Shown: positions 8,132-16,751 of the stretch, piece after piece
Layout: every line of letters begins with the position of its first letter
Numbering within the stretch: position 1 is the stretch's first letter
NCBI GenBank assembly: GCA_937872925.1
Contig: CALMUT010000306.1
Location: 1-62,738, forward strand
Reading direction: 5' to 3'
Length of the DNA: 62,738 nucleotides
DNA from: an uncultured Myxococcales bacterium
GTDB lineage: Bacteria; Myxococcota_A; Polyangia; Polyangiales; Polyangiaceae
Translations under genes and position numbers: made by a program
The notes under the pieces: generated by a model
What the model saw: only the letters and a program-made list of their open reading frames with translations
Databases searched by the model: none
Told to the model about the DNA's origin: nothing

Positions 8132-8650
8132 ATGATGCGAAAATACCGTTTGTTGCTGACAACTACGATCCTGGGCGCCGCGGCGCTGGTGACTTTGGGC
8201 TGCACCTTCCGCGCTGCTGGCGACGCCGGCATGCAAAGCAGTGCGAGTGCCAACGCCGAAGGCAACGCCCAGGGCAACGCGAACGCGCCAGCGAATAGCA
8301 GCGGCGCAACCGTAGCGGTCGGTGCGGGGACGGGCTGCCCCGGTGGCAACTGCAAGCTGCGTTGCGCTGCCAATCAGAGCTGTAGCGAAAGCTGCGCTGG
8401 AGGCAACTGCCAACTGACCTGCGAAACGGGTTCGCGCTGCTCGCTGTCGTGCACCGGTGGCAACTGCCACGTGGTGTGCGGACCGGGCGCAACCTGCTCC
8501 CAAGACTGCAGCGGCGGCAACTGCCGCAGCGACTGTGCGGACGGCGCCAAATGCGACGTGAACTGCACCGGTGGCAACTGCGCCACGCGCTGCGCACAGC
8601 CCCAGAACTGTAGCGTGAGTTGCCCCGGCGGCGATTGCCACTCGGGTTGA
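8132..8650 (+). CDS. Lipoprotein with six CxGGNC cysteine repeats
   Basis: A 172-residue lipoprotein starting at ATG 8132, preceded by AAGGA 8 nt upstream. The signal peptide ends in a lipobox (VTLGC, Cys24). Residues about 30-65 are a low-complexity Ala/Asn/Gly/Ser linker. The rest is six tandem copies of a ~19-residue unit, C-x-G-G-N-C-x3-C-x5-C-x3; the last copy has GGDC and is cut short. The regular cysteines predict a disulfide-ladder rod on the outer membrane or outside the cell. I know no named family with exactly this repeat. The frame is open upstream, but the lipobox decides the start. The gene is convergent with the next. Confidence 0.75.
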   Translation: MMRKYRLLLTTTILGAAALVTLGCTFRAAGDAGMQSSASANAEGNAQGNANAPANSSGATVAVGAGTGCPGGNCKLRCAANQSCSESCAGGNCQLTCETGSRCSLSCTGGNCHVVCGPGATCSQDCSGGNCRSDCADGAKCDVNCTGGNCATRCAQPQNCSVSCPGGDCHSG

Positions 8651-8657
8651 GCTGCGC

Positions 8658-9884
8658 TTAGCGACGAGCGCGCCGCCGGCGCGCGAAGGCAAACGCGAGC
8701 AGGGCGAAGTAGGGCCAAGCGGCGGCAGCCCGGGAACCGGCGCGCACTCCGACGAAGCTGCTGGCGCCACAGTTTTCCGGTGGCGCAGGGCGCGGGCCGG
8801 TCGCCGCAATCTGCGGATCGGCGATGGGCTCGCCACACAGGTTGATGCACGTCGACGGTGCCAGGCCGTTGCAGCTGCAGGCATCATGACAGCTGGCACA
8901 GGACGAGCACTCCGGCGCCGCGCACACGCCAGCCTGCCCGGTGCTGCAGAGCTGCGCGCAGGTCGCCGCGTCGTTGCCCTCGCACAGGCACTGGTCGTCG
9001 CAGCCTTCGCAGCCGTTGCACGCCGGGTACTCGCACTTGCCTTCGTCGCCGATGTCGCCTTTCAAGTCGCTGCCCGCGGCGCCGGCGCTGCCCGCGCTGC
9101 CAGCTGCGTTGCCGCTGCCCCCCGCGTTGCCGCTGCCGCCCGTATTCCCGCTGCCACCGCTGCCGCCAGAACCGGCGCCGCAAACCGCGGCGCACAGAAC
9201 CGGATTGCCCACTTCGCACAAACACTGCGCGTTGCAGTCGCCGCAGCCGACGCAACTCGGCGCGGTGCAAGCGGCGCCGCCGCCAGCGCCGGTGCCCCCG
9301 CTGCCGCCGGTGGAGACACTGACGGGTTTGCCCGGGCAGCCCACCGTCGAGCTCGAGTCCAGGATGGCGGCGCTGACCACCTTGTGCTCGCTCCAACCTG
9401 CCGCGGATTGGCCGAGCAAGTATTTGGTGATGAACGGGCTCGAGTTGAGGACCGGGGTGTGGGTGCCGCAAGAGCCGGATGCCGCCTGCTCCACGCAGCG
9501 ATTGGGTCCACAGTCCGCAACCTGCGCCACGCAGTGCTTGCCACCGGCTTCCACCAGCAGCTTGGTGCCGCAAGAAAACCGCGCGCTGCCCGCGACGTAG
9601 GCCCACGTCGCGTCTGCCATGCCGCCACACGCCATGGCGTGGGTATCGCTGCCGCCACCAAAGGTCGTGACCACGTATTTGCCATTGGCGGGCACGTCGG
9701 AATAGCTGGCTTGCGCGCAGCTTCCGGAGGACACGCATTGGCAGCCGCCCACAACCAGTTCCTCGCTGACGGCGGCGGTCGTTTCCATGTCGTCCCCGGG
9801 AGCGCCGGGCTCAGGGCCTGCGCTGCACGCCACCGCCAGCACTAGCAGCACCAGGCTCAGAGCGGGTCTCGTGGGGCAGGGCAT
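8658..9884 (-). CDS. Lipoprotein with N-terminal double-psi-barrel-like domain, Cys-rich modules and C-terminal anchor
   Basis: A 408-residue protein. The ATG at 9884 begins a lipoprotein signal (MPCPTRPALSLVLLVLAVAC). An in-frame extension to 9932 lacks signal character. Residues about 45-190 (ANGKYVVTTFGGGSDTHAMACGG..., CVAQVADCGPNRCVEQA) have the look of an expansin/RlpA-like double-psi beta-barrel (GG, then VADCGP). Gly/Ser/Asn linkers follow, with three short Cys-rich modules of the form C.APxCxxCxxCxxxCxC. The C-terminus has a Cys, a hydrophobic helix (AAAAWPYFALLAFAFA) and RRRRARR, like a MYXO-CTERM sorting signal. It is probably an outer-surface protein; the domain call is tentative. 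Confidence 0.7.
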   Translation of the reverse strand: MPCPTRPALSLVLLVLAVACSAGPEPGAPGDDMETTAAVSEELVVGGCQCVSSGSCAQASYSDVPANGKYVVTTFGGGSDTHAMACGGMADATWAYVAGSARFSCGTKLLVEAGGKHCVAQVADCGPNRCVEQAASGSCGTHTPVLNSSPFITKYLLGQSAAGWSEHKVVSAAILDSSSTVGCPGKPVSVSTGGSGGTGAGGGAACTAPSCVGCGDCNAQCLCEVGNPVLCAAVCGAGSGGSGGSGNTGGSGNAGGSGNAAGSAGSAGAAGSDLKGDIGDEGKCEYPACNGCEGCDDQCLCEGNDAATCAQLCSTGQAGVCAAPECSSCASCHDACSCNGLAPSTCINLCGEPIADPQIAATGPRPAPPENCGASSFVGVRAGSRAAAAWPYFALLAFAFARRRRARR

Positions 9885-9981
9885 CCGAACGTCATTTCTA
9901 GCAAGAAAGCGGCCAGCTGTCGGCGGCGACAAGAGGCAGGATTTGGCTGCGATCCGCAGGGTTCGGCCATGGCGTCGGGAG

Positions 9982-10015
9982 TTCGTCCGGACGAATTTCG
10001 GGACGCGTCCGGACG
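9982..10015. promoter_or_regulatory. Pair of CGTCCGGACG palindromes upstream of the NlpC/P60 lipoprotein
   Basis: CGTCCGGACG occurs twice, at 9984-9993 (extending to the perfect 14-mer TTCGTCCGGACGAA at 9982-9995) and at 10006-10015. The centres are 22 bp apart. The pair lies in the 252-bp divergent gap between genes starting at 9884 and 10137, so an operator acting on either gene is plausible. The binding protein is unknown. Confidence 0.4.
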
Positions 10016-10136
10016 GATCCGGCGCACCTACATTATCGCACCGGTGTCGGTTTCCGGTGTTTCTAGAAAACCAAGTGCGCTCCGCGTCGGCATGGTGCGT
10101 GCACTTGCAGTGCGCACCGATTCACTGGAGTGCGCC

Positions 10137-11231
10137 ATGTTCAACTATCGTCTGGTTTCGTTTCTGTTCGCGTGTGTGGCCATTGCCCCCTTCGGCTGTG
10201 CACCTGCGTCGGCCCCGCCTACGGACTCGGAAGAGTTATCGGAAGACGCCGAGGTCAGCGGCGAAGGCCTCACCGGCAACGTGCCTGTCGGAACCCAGCT
10301 CAAAGCGACCGGCAACGTGAACCTGCGCACCGGCGCTTCGACTGGCTACAAAGTGCTGCACGTAGTCGCGAAGGGCTCCACGGTGACGGTCACGTCGGGG
10401 TCGCCGAAGAACGGCTACTACCAGATCAATCACAACGGCACCGTGGGTTGGAGCTACGGCAAGTATTACGAGCCCACCGGCGGCACCAGCGGCAACCAGC
10501 CCGTAGGCACGTACCTGACGGCCACGACCGACGTGAACCTGCGCAGCGGCCCGTCGACGTCGTATTCGGTGCTCAAGGTCGTCAGCCAAGGGGCGCAAGT
10601 TGGCCTAGTCAACCCGAGCCCAACCAACGGATTTTACAACGTCGACTCCGGCGGTGTGGTCGGCTGGAGCTCGGCTAAGTACTACTCAACGAGCGGCGGC
10701 GGCGGAGGCGGAGGCGGCGGCGGAGGCGGAGGCAGCGCTGGCGGCGGCAGCGGCAGCGCCACCACTGCGGGCGCCATGGCGCGAGCCGAGTCCGGCGTTG
10801 GCTTTTCGTACTGGTGGGGACACGGCAGGTACAAAGCCGCGGGCCCCCAAGGCAGCCCCGGGTCCTGTTCCGGCTCGTGCCCGAACTGCTCCCACAGCGG
10901 CAGCTACGGCGGCGACTGCTCCGGCTATGTGGCCAAGGTCTGGCAAGTTCCGTCCAGCAACACGAATCTGACCGTCGACAGCCACCCTTACAGCACGGCC
11001 AACTTCGTCCAAGACACCAGCCAGTGGAAGACCGTGTCTCGGGGCTCGATGAAGCAAGCAGACGCAATGGTCTACCGCAGCGGCGGCGCTGGCCACATCT
11101 TCATCTACTCCAAGGGCGACGGCTGGGGCTCGATGTATGCCTACGAATGCAAAGGCTGCTCTGCGGGTTGCATCAAAGGCTACCGCACGGCGTCTTCGGC
11201 CTACCACGCGATCCGCCGCACTGGGTACTGA
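10137..11231 (+). CDS. Lipoprotein with two SH3b domains and an NlpC/P60-like peptidase domain
   Basis: A 364-residue protein. The ATG at 10137 has GGAG upstream and starts a lipoprotein signal ending in FGCAP (Cys21). Two bacterial SH3 domains follow at about residues 50-112 and 121-184, each with VNLR.G.ST.Y.VL..V and ending GWS..KYY. A poly-Gly linker (about 187-206) joins them to a catalytic domain at 215-364 with Cys261 in GGDCSGYVAKVW and His320 in GAGHIFIY, the Cys/His pair of NlpC/P60 endopeptidases. The expected role is cutting stem peptides of peptidoglycan. A propeller-protein gene follows 12 bp downstream in the same operon. Confidence 0.88.
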   Translation: MFNYRLVSFLFACVAIAPFGCAPASAPPTDSEELSEDAEVSGEGLTGNVPVGTQLKATGNVNLRTGASTGYKVLHVVAKGSTVTVTSGSPKNGYYQINHNGTVGWSYGKYYEPTGGTSGNQPVGTYLTATTDVNLRSGPSTSYSVLKVVSQGAQVGLVNPSPTNGFYNVDSGGVVGWSSAKYYSTSGGGGGGGGGGGGGSAGGGSGSATTAGAMARAESGVGFSYWWGHGRYKAAGPQGSPGSCSGSCPNCSHSGSYGGDCSGYVAKVWQVPSSNTNLTVDSHPYSTANFVQDTSQWKTVSRGSMKQADAMVYRSGGAGHIFIYSKGDGWGSMYAYECKGCSAGCIKGYRTASSAYHAIRRTGY

Positions 11232-11243
11232 CGAGGACGTGCG

Positions 11244-12314
11244 ATGCGCAAACGTGTCCTAGCCATCGGGGGGGCTTTCGCTCTCGTCGCCGCCGTCGCG
11301 TGGCTATCCCGGGGCACGCCCAATCAAAGCGGCGAGGCCAAAGCGCCCGCAGCGGAGGTCACGGAAACCGAGCAGCCTGTGCTCGTCACAAAGACGACGC
11401 AGGCGGCCGGCCCCGGGGACAAGCGCACCGCAACCAAGGCGGCTGCGGACGCGCCGGTCTTCTTTGCGAAGTGGGGCGGCGGGTCCGGCGAGCTGGGCCG
11501 CGAGACGCCGTCTGAGGGCAACCCCCGCGGACCGACGAGCTTCGCGGTGGATTCCAACGGAACGATGACGGTCCTGGACGGCGTGAACGGGCGCCTGGTG
11601 CGCCGCGGCAGCGACGGCAAGACCGAAAACGCGCAGAGCCTGGACTTGGTGTATCCGGAAGATGTCGCAGTGGGCGCCGACGGCTCCACCGCAGTGCTTG
11701 ACCGGTTTCAGGGCAAGGCTGTCAGCGTGTACGACGCCAACGGCAACGCCCGCGGCAAGCTAGCCCTGGCCGGCGACGGCATCGACGACACCGGCAGCGT
11801 GACGGGCGTGTTCGTGGACGGCAAGGACGTGTACGTCGAGCGCGAGCACGGCCCCTTGGTCAAGATCGGCGACACCTCGGGCACCCCCGCGGAGCCGCGC
11901 ACGGAGATCCCCGGGCGCCCCACCCGCGACGGGCTGTCGTACTTGAAAGCCGGCATCATCGAAGCGCCCGTGGGCCGCGTGTACGTCACTTCCGTGGAGC
12001 GCGCTACGGAGACGCACCGCTTCACACGCGAGCTGCGGCTAGCTGCCGCGGTGCACAGCATCTTGCTGCTCGACGCCGATCGCTCCGGCACCATCTACTT
12101 CGCGGCCGAAGTACAAGGTAGCACCGGCGACCCTGAAGTCGTGCTGCATTGCCTCGACGGCAGGAGCGGCGTGCCCACGGGCAGCGCCATCCTGCCCGCC
12201 AACACCCTGCCCGACGAGACCTTCAAGGACTTCGTCGTGCTCGACGGCGGCGGGGTGATGCACGCGCTGCGCACCGAAGCAGGCGTGAGCTACACGCGCT
12301 ACGACTGCATCTAG
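11244..12314 (+). CDS. Secreted NHL/beta-propeller-like protein
   Basis: A 356-residue protein with an N-terminal signal or membrane anchor (MRKRVLAIGGAFALVAAVAW) and an Ala/Thr-rich linker to about residue 75. The rest has repeated strand blocks such as TSFAVDSNGTMTVLDGVNGRL, PEDVAVGADGSTAVLDRF and VTGVFVDGKDVYVE, the pattern of NHL/six-bladed propellers. There are no catalytic motifs. It starts 12 bp after the NlpC/P60 gene, with GAGGA before the ATG, so the two are co-transcribed; a role as an envelope partner of the peptidase is inference only. Confidence 0.7.
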   Translation: MRKRVLAIGGAFALVAAVAWLSRGTPNQSGEAKAPAAEVTETEQPVLVTKTTQAAGPGDKRTATKAAADAPVFFAKWGGGSGELGRETPSEGNPRGPTSFAVDSNGTMTVLDGVNGRLVRRGSDGKTENAQSLDLVYPEDVAVGADGSTAVLDRFQGKAVSVYDANGNARGKLALAGDGIDDTGSVTGVFVDGKDVYVEREHGPLVKIGDTSGTPAEPRTEIPGRPTRDGLSYLKAGIIEAPVGRVYVTSVERATETHRFTRELRLAAAVHSILLLDADRSGTIYFAAEVQGSTGDPEVVLHCLDGRSGVPTGSAILPANTLPDETFKDFVVLDGGGVMHALRTEAGVSYTRYDCI

Positions 12315-12374
12315 GCCGCGCTGACGGCGGTGCGCAGGTAAGCAGCGCTGGTTTCGGGTTGGCCCGTGCATATG

Positions 12375-12409
12375 TCGCCATATCTCCCCGATTCAGCGAG
12401 ATATGGCGA
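12375..12409. terminator. Long hairpin between convergent genes
   Basis: A perfect 12-bp inverted repeat, TCGCCATATCTC ... GAGATATGGCGA (12375-12386 and 12398-12409) with an 11-nt loop, lies between genes converging at 12314 and 12439. The arms are unusually AT-rich for this region. GCGAGATA is also directly repeated in the right arm (12396 and 12406). It could be a bidirectional terminator without a U-tract, or an unidentified protein-binding site. Confidence 0.45.
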
Positions 12410-12438
12410 GATACGCGGACCGCGTGACGCCGACGTGG

Positions 12439-13959
12439 CTACAGCATCTTGAAGCCACCGGACTTGGCGCCCGGGTGCACGGCCACCTTCGCCGGATCGA
12501 TGCTCTGCGCGGCGTACTGCGCTCGGATGGCGTTGATCCACGACTTGGCCATGTCCGTCAGACGGAACTCGTCGTCCATGGCCCGGCCGGGCATGACCAA
12601 GATGCCCAGGTCCGCACCTTCGTAGAAGTAGTCGCCTTCCTTGGCGATGCGTAGAAAGAACGCACGGTCAGAGACCTGCACGGTGCGGCGGTGGGTTTGT
12701 GGTCGGAGAAACTGCGCGATGCCACCGTCGTTGATTTGCCACACGCCGCTCTTCGGCGCCGCGGTGATGTACTGCACGTCCTTTTCCGTGTACTTGATCA
12801 CCATCTGACTCCAGGAGTCGATGTTGTCAAAGTTCGCCCAGCGCGCGTTGAGTGCGTCTACGTCGAATTCGAAGTCCATGCCCGACCACTCAAGCAGGTG
12901 GAACAAGAACAGCGGCGCGTCTGCGTGGGCAAAAGCGGCCAGGTTCGTCATGCTGCTGGCGCCGGTGATGCGCGGGTTGAGTTCGCCGAGATAGACCTTG
13001 TCGCGATCGAGATCGAGCAAGTAGTCCACCTCGAAGTAGCCGCGATAGCCGCGTTCCTTGAGGGCTTTGCCCACGTCTAGGGTGGACGCGCGAGCGTAGT
13101 CGCGCGCCGCCGGGGAGAACGCTCCGGCAAAGACTTCGTTGCCGCACCAGCCGCCCTTGTACGGTGTCAGCTCTTTGAAGCCGACCAGCTCTGTCATGAG
13201 TGGGCCGACGACTGTGCCCGCCCGCGTCACGCAGGCTTCGAGCGCCGCGCCGCGGCAGCGGATACGCCGCATCACTTTGACCTCGGACTCCTTCTCGATC
13301 TCCTCGGCGTGCTCCTTGTACTCGTCCTCGTTGGCAATGAAGAACGTGGTGTGGCCCGAATCCCCAAAAGCCGTCTGCACCACGAGCTCGTCCCCCAGAT
13401 CGTGATCCTTCGCCAGCCGCACCAGGTCCTTGTAGGACGCCACCTTGGCCAAGGCATTCGGCACGCTGGGCACGCCAGCTTCGTTGCCGATCTTCGTGGT
13501 CATGATCTTGTTGTCGATCTTCTGACGCAGCTTTGCGGACGGGAATGCGATCTCCAGACCCAAGTCCTGGCAGAGCTTCTCACTTTCCTCGTCAAAGAAG
13601 AGAAAGGCTGCCTTGCCTTTGCCATGCTTCTTGACGAACTCCTTCACCTCGGGGTGCGCCAACAGGTAGTTGTTGATCTCTTCGATGCTTTGGAACTCCC
13701 GCTCGGGCTTTCCGCTCGGAATCATCACGGAGGGGTGGATGCCGTCGAAGCAATCGATGTAGTTGATGAAGTGGAACTTGCGCACCCAGTCGTCCATGCC
13801 AAGCAGGTTGAAACAGGCCGCGCTGACGAAATAGATCGGCTCATCGTTCTGGTAGAAGTAACTGCGGATCTCGCTGATGCCGCGCAGCTTCTTCTTTGCC
13901 TGCTTCTTCGCCTTCGCCTGTTTGCTGCTGCCATTGTCCGTCGTTGTCATATTGCTCAT
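12439..13959 (-). CDS. ATP-grasp family ligase (biotin carboxylase-like), last gene of the amine-catabolism-like operon
   Basis: A 506-residue cytosolic protein with an N-terminal pre-ATP-grasp region (about 1-130), ATP-binding strands around KIDNKIMTTKIGNEAGVPSVPN and DELVVQTAFGDSGHTTFFI (about 145-215), and a catalytic end with GYFEVDYLLD and ELNPRITGASSM, the Mg/ATP-binding E..NPR of ATP-grasp enzymes. These join a carboxylate, activated as acyl phosphate, to an amine or other nucleophile. The substrate is not shown; the partners suggest an amino acid or polyamine. Its ATG forms ATGA with the decarboxylase stop, and a GGAGG lies 7 nt upstream inside that gene, so it is translated well in its own right. 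It has no biotin-carrier domain. Confidence 0.85.
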   Translation of the reverse strand: MSNMTTTDNGSSKQAKAKKQAKKKLRGISEIRSYFYQNDEPIYFVSAACFNLLGMDDWVRKFHFINYIDCFDGIHPSVMIPSGKPEREFQSIEEINNYLLAHPEVKEFVKKHGKGKAAFLFFDEESEKLCQDLGLEIAFPSAKLRQKIDNKIMTTKIGNEAGVPSVPNALAKVASYKDLVRLAKDHDLGDELVVQTAFGDSGHTTFFIANEDEYKEHAEEIEKESEVKVMRRIRCRGAALEACVTRAGTVVGPLMTELVGFKELTPYKGGWCGNEVFAGAFSPAARDYARASTLDVGKALKERGYRGYFEVDYLLDLDRDKVYLGELNPRITGASSMTNLAAFAHADAPLFLFHLLEWSGMDFEFDVDALNARWANFDNIDSWSQMVIKYTEKDVQYITAAPKSGVWQINDGGIAQFLRPQTHRRTVQVSDRAFFLRIAKEGDYFYEGADLGILVMPGRAMDDEFRLTDMAKSWINAIRAQYAAQSIDPAKVAVHPGAKSGGFKML

Positions 13960-16751
13960 GAAAGTGCCTCCATCTGCGCGACGGACGCTGCCCGCCTCGA
14001 TTCCTTTTTTGTTCCGAGTGCTTCCTCAGTGAGCACCCGCAGCCCGTGTTCGGGCTCGTAGCCATGGATCTCTTTGACATCCAACGCTTGCATGTAGTCC
14101 AAGATCCCGCGCGTCACGACCTGCCCGGGCACCAAGATCGGGAAGCCCGGTGGGTAGGGTGTGACGAACGATGCGCTGACGACCTCGTTGCCTTCTTGGG
14201 CGGAGCGAGCCAGCGCGGTGTCCAAACTCACATAGTCACAGTGCGCTTCGTCTGCGGCCATGAAGTACGCGGCGCGGATGTCGCCTTCGGGCGTGCCCGT
14301 CCCGCGCTCGGTGAACGCCGGGTGAAAGTGAGAGAAGTTCGGCAAGGGCGGCCGGTCATTGACCAGTGAGTGAATGCGTCGTTCGTCAATGGCGGCCTCA
14401 ACGGCGCTCTGACGGATATGGTCCGCTTCCACTTCCCGAGCGATCTTGAGCAAGACTTCCAACAAGTAGGCGACGGCGCCGCGGGTGGTACCGATGTTCA
14501 ACATGAACAGCACCGTGTTGCGCGAGGTCTTGTTGACTTGGATGTCGTACTTGTCGTGCAGCAGTTTGCGAAACGTGTCCCCGTCGATGCCCGTCTTGCC
14601 GACATATAGGGTGACCCGCGTCGGGTCGAGGGCAAACTCGTCGATGTCCCAGGCGGCCTCCATGCTGCGGAAGCCGTCCTCTGGACTGTAGAAAGCGTCC
14701 ACGTTCGACTTGCGGCACTCCGGCGGAATGAGTTCGCCCACGCTGAGCACTTCGAACCACTTGTTGAGCAGCGGGTGCTCCGTGAGGCGCTCGCGCAACG
14801 TCATCGCCAGTTGCACGCTTTCCTTCACCAGCTCGTAGCCCTCGAGCTCCACCTGTCGCCTACCCACGTCCAGGGACGCCAGGATCTGGTAGTTCGGCGA
14901 CGTGGAGGTATGCGTCATGAAGGCTTCGTCGAACATGCGCTCGGCCGCGCGTTCGAACTCTTGGTCGAAGACGTGGATCATCGAACCTTGCCGCAATGAC
15001 GTTAGGGTCTTGTGCGTCGACTGGGTGGCATAAACGCGCACCTGGACCAGGTCCGGGTCCGGCAGGATTTCTCCGTCCAACCACGCGGCGTCGTCGTTTG
15101 CGTCAAAGTCGCGCTTCCAGGCTTCGTAGCGCTGTCGATACTCGGGAGAAGCCAGCTGTTGCTCCAACGCGGCGGCGGTCGCCATCGCCGTCCGGCTGCG
15201 ATAAGTGGGCGAGAAGCGTGCAAAGGCGAACCAGGCTTCGTCCCACAAGAAGACGATGTCCGGCTTGATCGCGAGCACTTCGCGCATCACCGTCTCTGGG
15301 TCGTATACGACGCCGTCGAAGGTGCAGTTCGTGAGCAGCACCATGCGTACGCGGTCGAGCTTGCCCGCGCGCTTGAGAGCGAGCAGGTGTTGCTTGATGG
15401 TGCGTAGCGTGACGCCCCCGTACATCGAGTACTCCTCGAGCGGGTATGGATCCATGTACACGGGGTACCCGCCGGAGAGCACCAACGAGTAGTGATGGGA
15501 TTTGTGGCAGTCCCGGGACACCAGCACGACGTCTCCCGGCCGGATCAGCGCCTGCATCACGATCTTGTTGGCCGTGGAAGTGCCGTTGGTCACGAAATAG
15601 CTGCGATGTGAGCCGAAGGCCCGGCTCATCTTTTCCTGAGCGTATTTGAGCGCACCCGTGGGATGCAGCAAGGAATCCAGTCCCCCCGTCGTTGCACTGG
15701 TCTCCGCCAAGAAGATGTTCTTGCCGTAGAACTCGCCCATGTCGCCGATCCAGTGGCTCTTGGCGATGGACTTGCCACGCGAGATCGGCATGGCGTGAAA
15801 CACGCCCGTCGGCTTTTGGCTGTATTGGCGCAGAGCACCAAAGAAGGGCGTGTCGTAGCGCTCGTGAATGCCACGCAAGACCGACAAGTGCAGGTCCATG
15901 TAGTCTTCGTGTTGATAGAAGATTCGCTGAAAGTCCCGCCCGGTATGGCCCGCCACGTCAGCGATGGGATCATCGGTGACCAAAAACAAGTCAATCTCTG
16001 GTCGAAGTTGGCGGATTGTCGCCGCCAGCGCCGCACTTGGGTCCGTGAGCGCTGCACGCCGAATGGCATCGATGTCCACCATGTCGACGTAGCGGCGCAA
16101 CTCCGGCAAGTCCGTATTCGATTCGAGGGGGAAGCGATAGCGAATCACGCAGCTCTGGATGTTGTGATTGAACAGAACCGCGATGATCGCGTCCTCGAGA
16201 TTGCCAACAACGACTGCGTCGTAGGTGAACGCATCGTCGTCGCTGCGCATTGCCAACACCCGGCGTCGGACTTCCACCTCCTCGTCCGGCGTGAGCACGT
16301 CGACGATCAGCTTTTCGAAATAGGGGCGCTTTTCCGTGAAGAGATGTGCATCCGCGCCTTCGTTGGCTTCTCCGCGTGAGTCGCCGTCGGAGAGGTGCTC
16401 CTGCACGATGTCGGAAACGCGCCGATGGCGATACGCCTGGCTGACCAGCAGCCGCACGATACGCGCGGTCTGGCGCGCCAAAGAGCCGTGCCAGCCGCGT
16501 TCGGCGAAGCGACGCAAATCCGAACACACGCGCTGCCCAGGGAACGCCCAGTAGCGCTCAATTTGCTCCAGGGTCTCCAAGGTCTTGAGCACGTCGCTGC
16601 GTAGGGATTTGGCTTCCGGGCCACCGGACCGCGCGGCGCGCTCCAGATCCGCCGTGCGGTGCTTGAGCTCGTTCCACGTGTCGCTGCGGAACTGTGCCGC
16701 GTCGAAGTGCTTGCGAAACTGCAGGGCGCGTGTACTCGCAGGCGGCGTCAT
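13956..16751 (-). CDS. Large PLP-dependent Orn/Lys/Arg decarboxylase-family protein
   Basis: A 931-residue enzyme. A unique N-terminal region (1-165) precedes a wing/receiver-like part (about 170-300, with TYDAVVVGNLEDAIIAVLFN). The fold-type I PLP domain follows at about 310-700, with FVTNGTSTANKIVMQAL, SRDCHKSHHYSLVLSGG, the cofactor aspartate in FLWDEAW (Asp504) and the Schiff-base lysine in STHKTLTSLRQGS (Lys581). A C-terminal domain ends near 920. It is longer than the biodegradative enzymes AdiA/CadA/SpeC (about 715-755) because of the extra N-terminus. It should decarboxylate a basic amino acid to a di- or polyamine; which one cannot be read. It overlaps both neighbours by ATGA. Confidence 0.9.
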   Translation of the reverse strand: MTPPASTRALQFRKHFDAAQFRSDTWNELKHRTADLERAARSGGPEAKSLRSDVLKTLETLEQIERYWAFPGQRVCSDLRRFAERGWHGSLARQTARIVRLLVSQAYRHRRVSDIVQEHLSDGDSRGEANEGADAHLFTEKRPYFEKLIVDVLTPDEEVEVRRRVLAMRSDDDAFTYDAVVVGNLEDAIIAVLFNHNIQSCVIRYRFPLESNTDLPELRRYVDMVDIDAIRRAALTDPSAALAATIRQLRPEIDLFLVTDDPIADVAGHTGRDFQRIFYQHEDYMDLHLSVLRGIHERYDTPFFGALRQYSQKPTGVFHAMPISRGKSIAKSHWIGDMGEFYGKNIFLAETSATTGGLDSLLHPTGALKYAQEKMSRAFGSHRSYFVTNGTSTANKIVMQALIRPGDVVLVSRDCHKSHHYSLVLSGGYPVYMDPYPLEEYSMYGGVTLRTIKQHLLALKRAGKLDRVRMVLLTNCTFDGVVYDPETVMREVLAIKPDIVFLWDEAWFAFARFSPTYRSRTAMATAAALEQQLASPEYRQRYEAWKRDFDANDDAAWLDGEILPDPDLVQVRVYATQSTHKTLTSLRQGSMIHVFDQEFERAAERMFDEAFMTHTSTSPNYQILASLDVGRRQVELEGYELVKESVQLAMTLRERLTEHPLLNKWFEVLSVGELIPPECRKSNVDAFYSPEDGFRSMEAAWDIDEFALDPTRVTLYVGKTGIDGDTFRKLLHDKYDIQVNKTSRNTVLFMLNIGTTRGAVAYLLEVLLKIAREVEADHIRQSAVEAAIDERRIHSLVNDRPPLPNFSHFHPAFTERGTGTPEGDIRAAYFMAADEAHCDYVSLDTALARSAQEGNEVVSASFVTPYPPGFPILVPGQVVTRGILDYMQALDVKEIHGYEPEHGLRVLTEEALGTKKESRRAASVAQMEALS

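Noticed and set aside
10000..10010. GGACGCGTCC palindrome near the NlpC gene as a separate operator
   Set aside because: It overlaps the second CGTCCGGACG site and is likely part of the same GC-rich symmetry.
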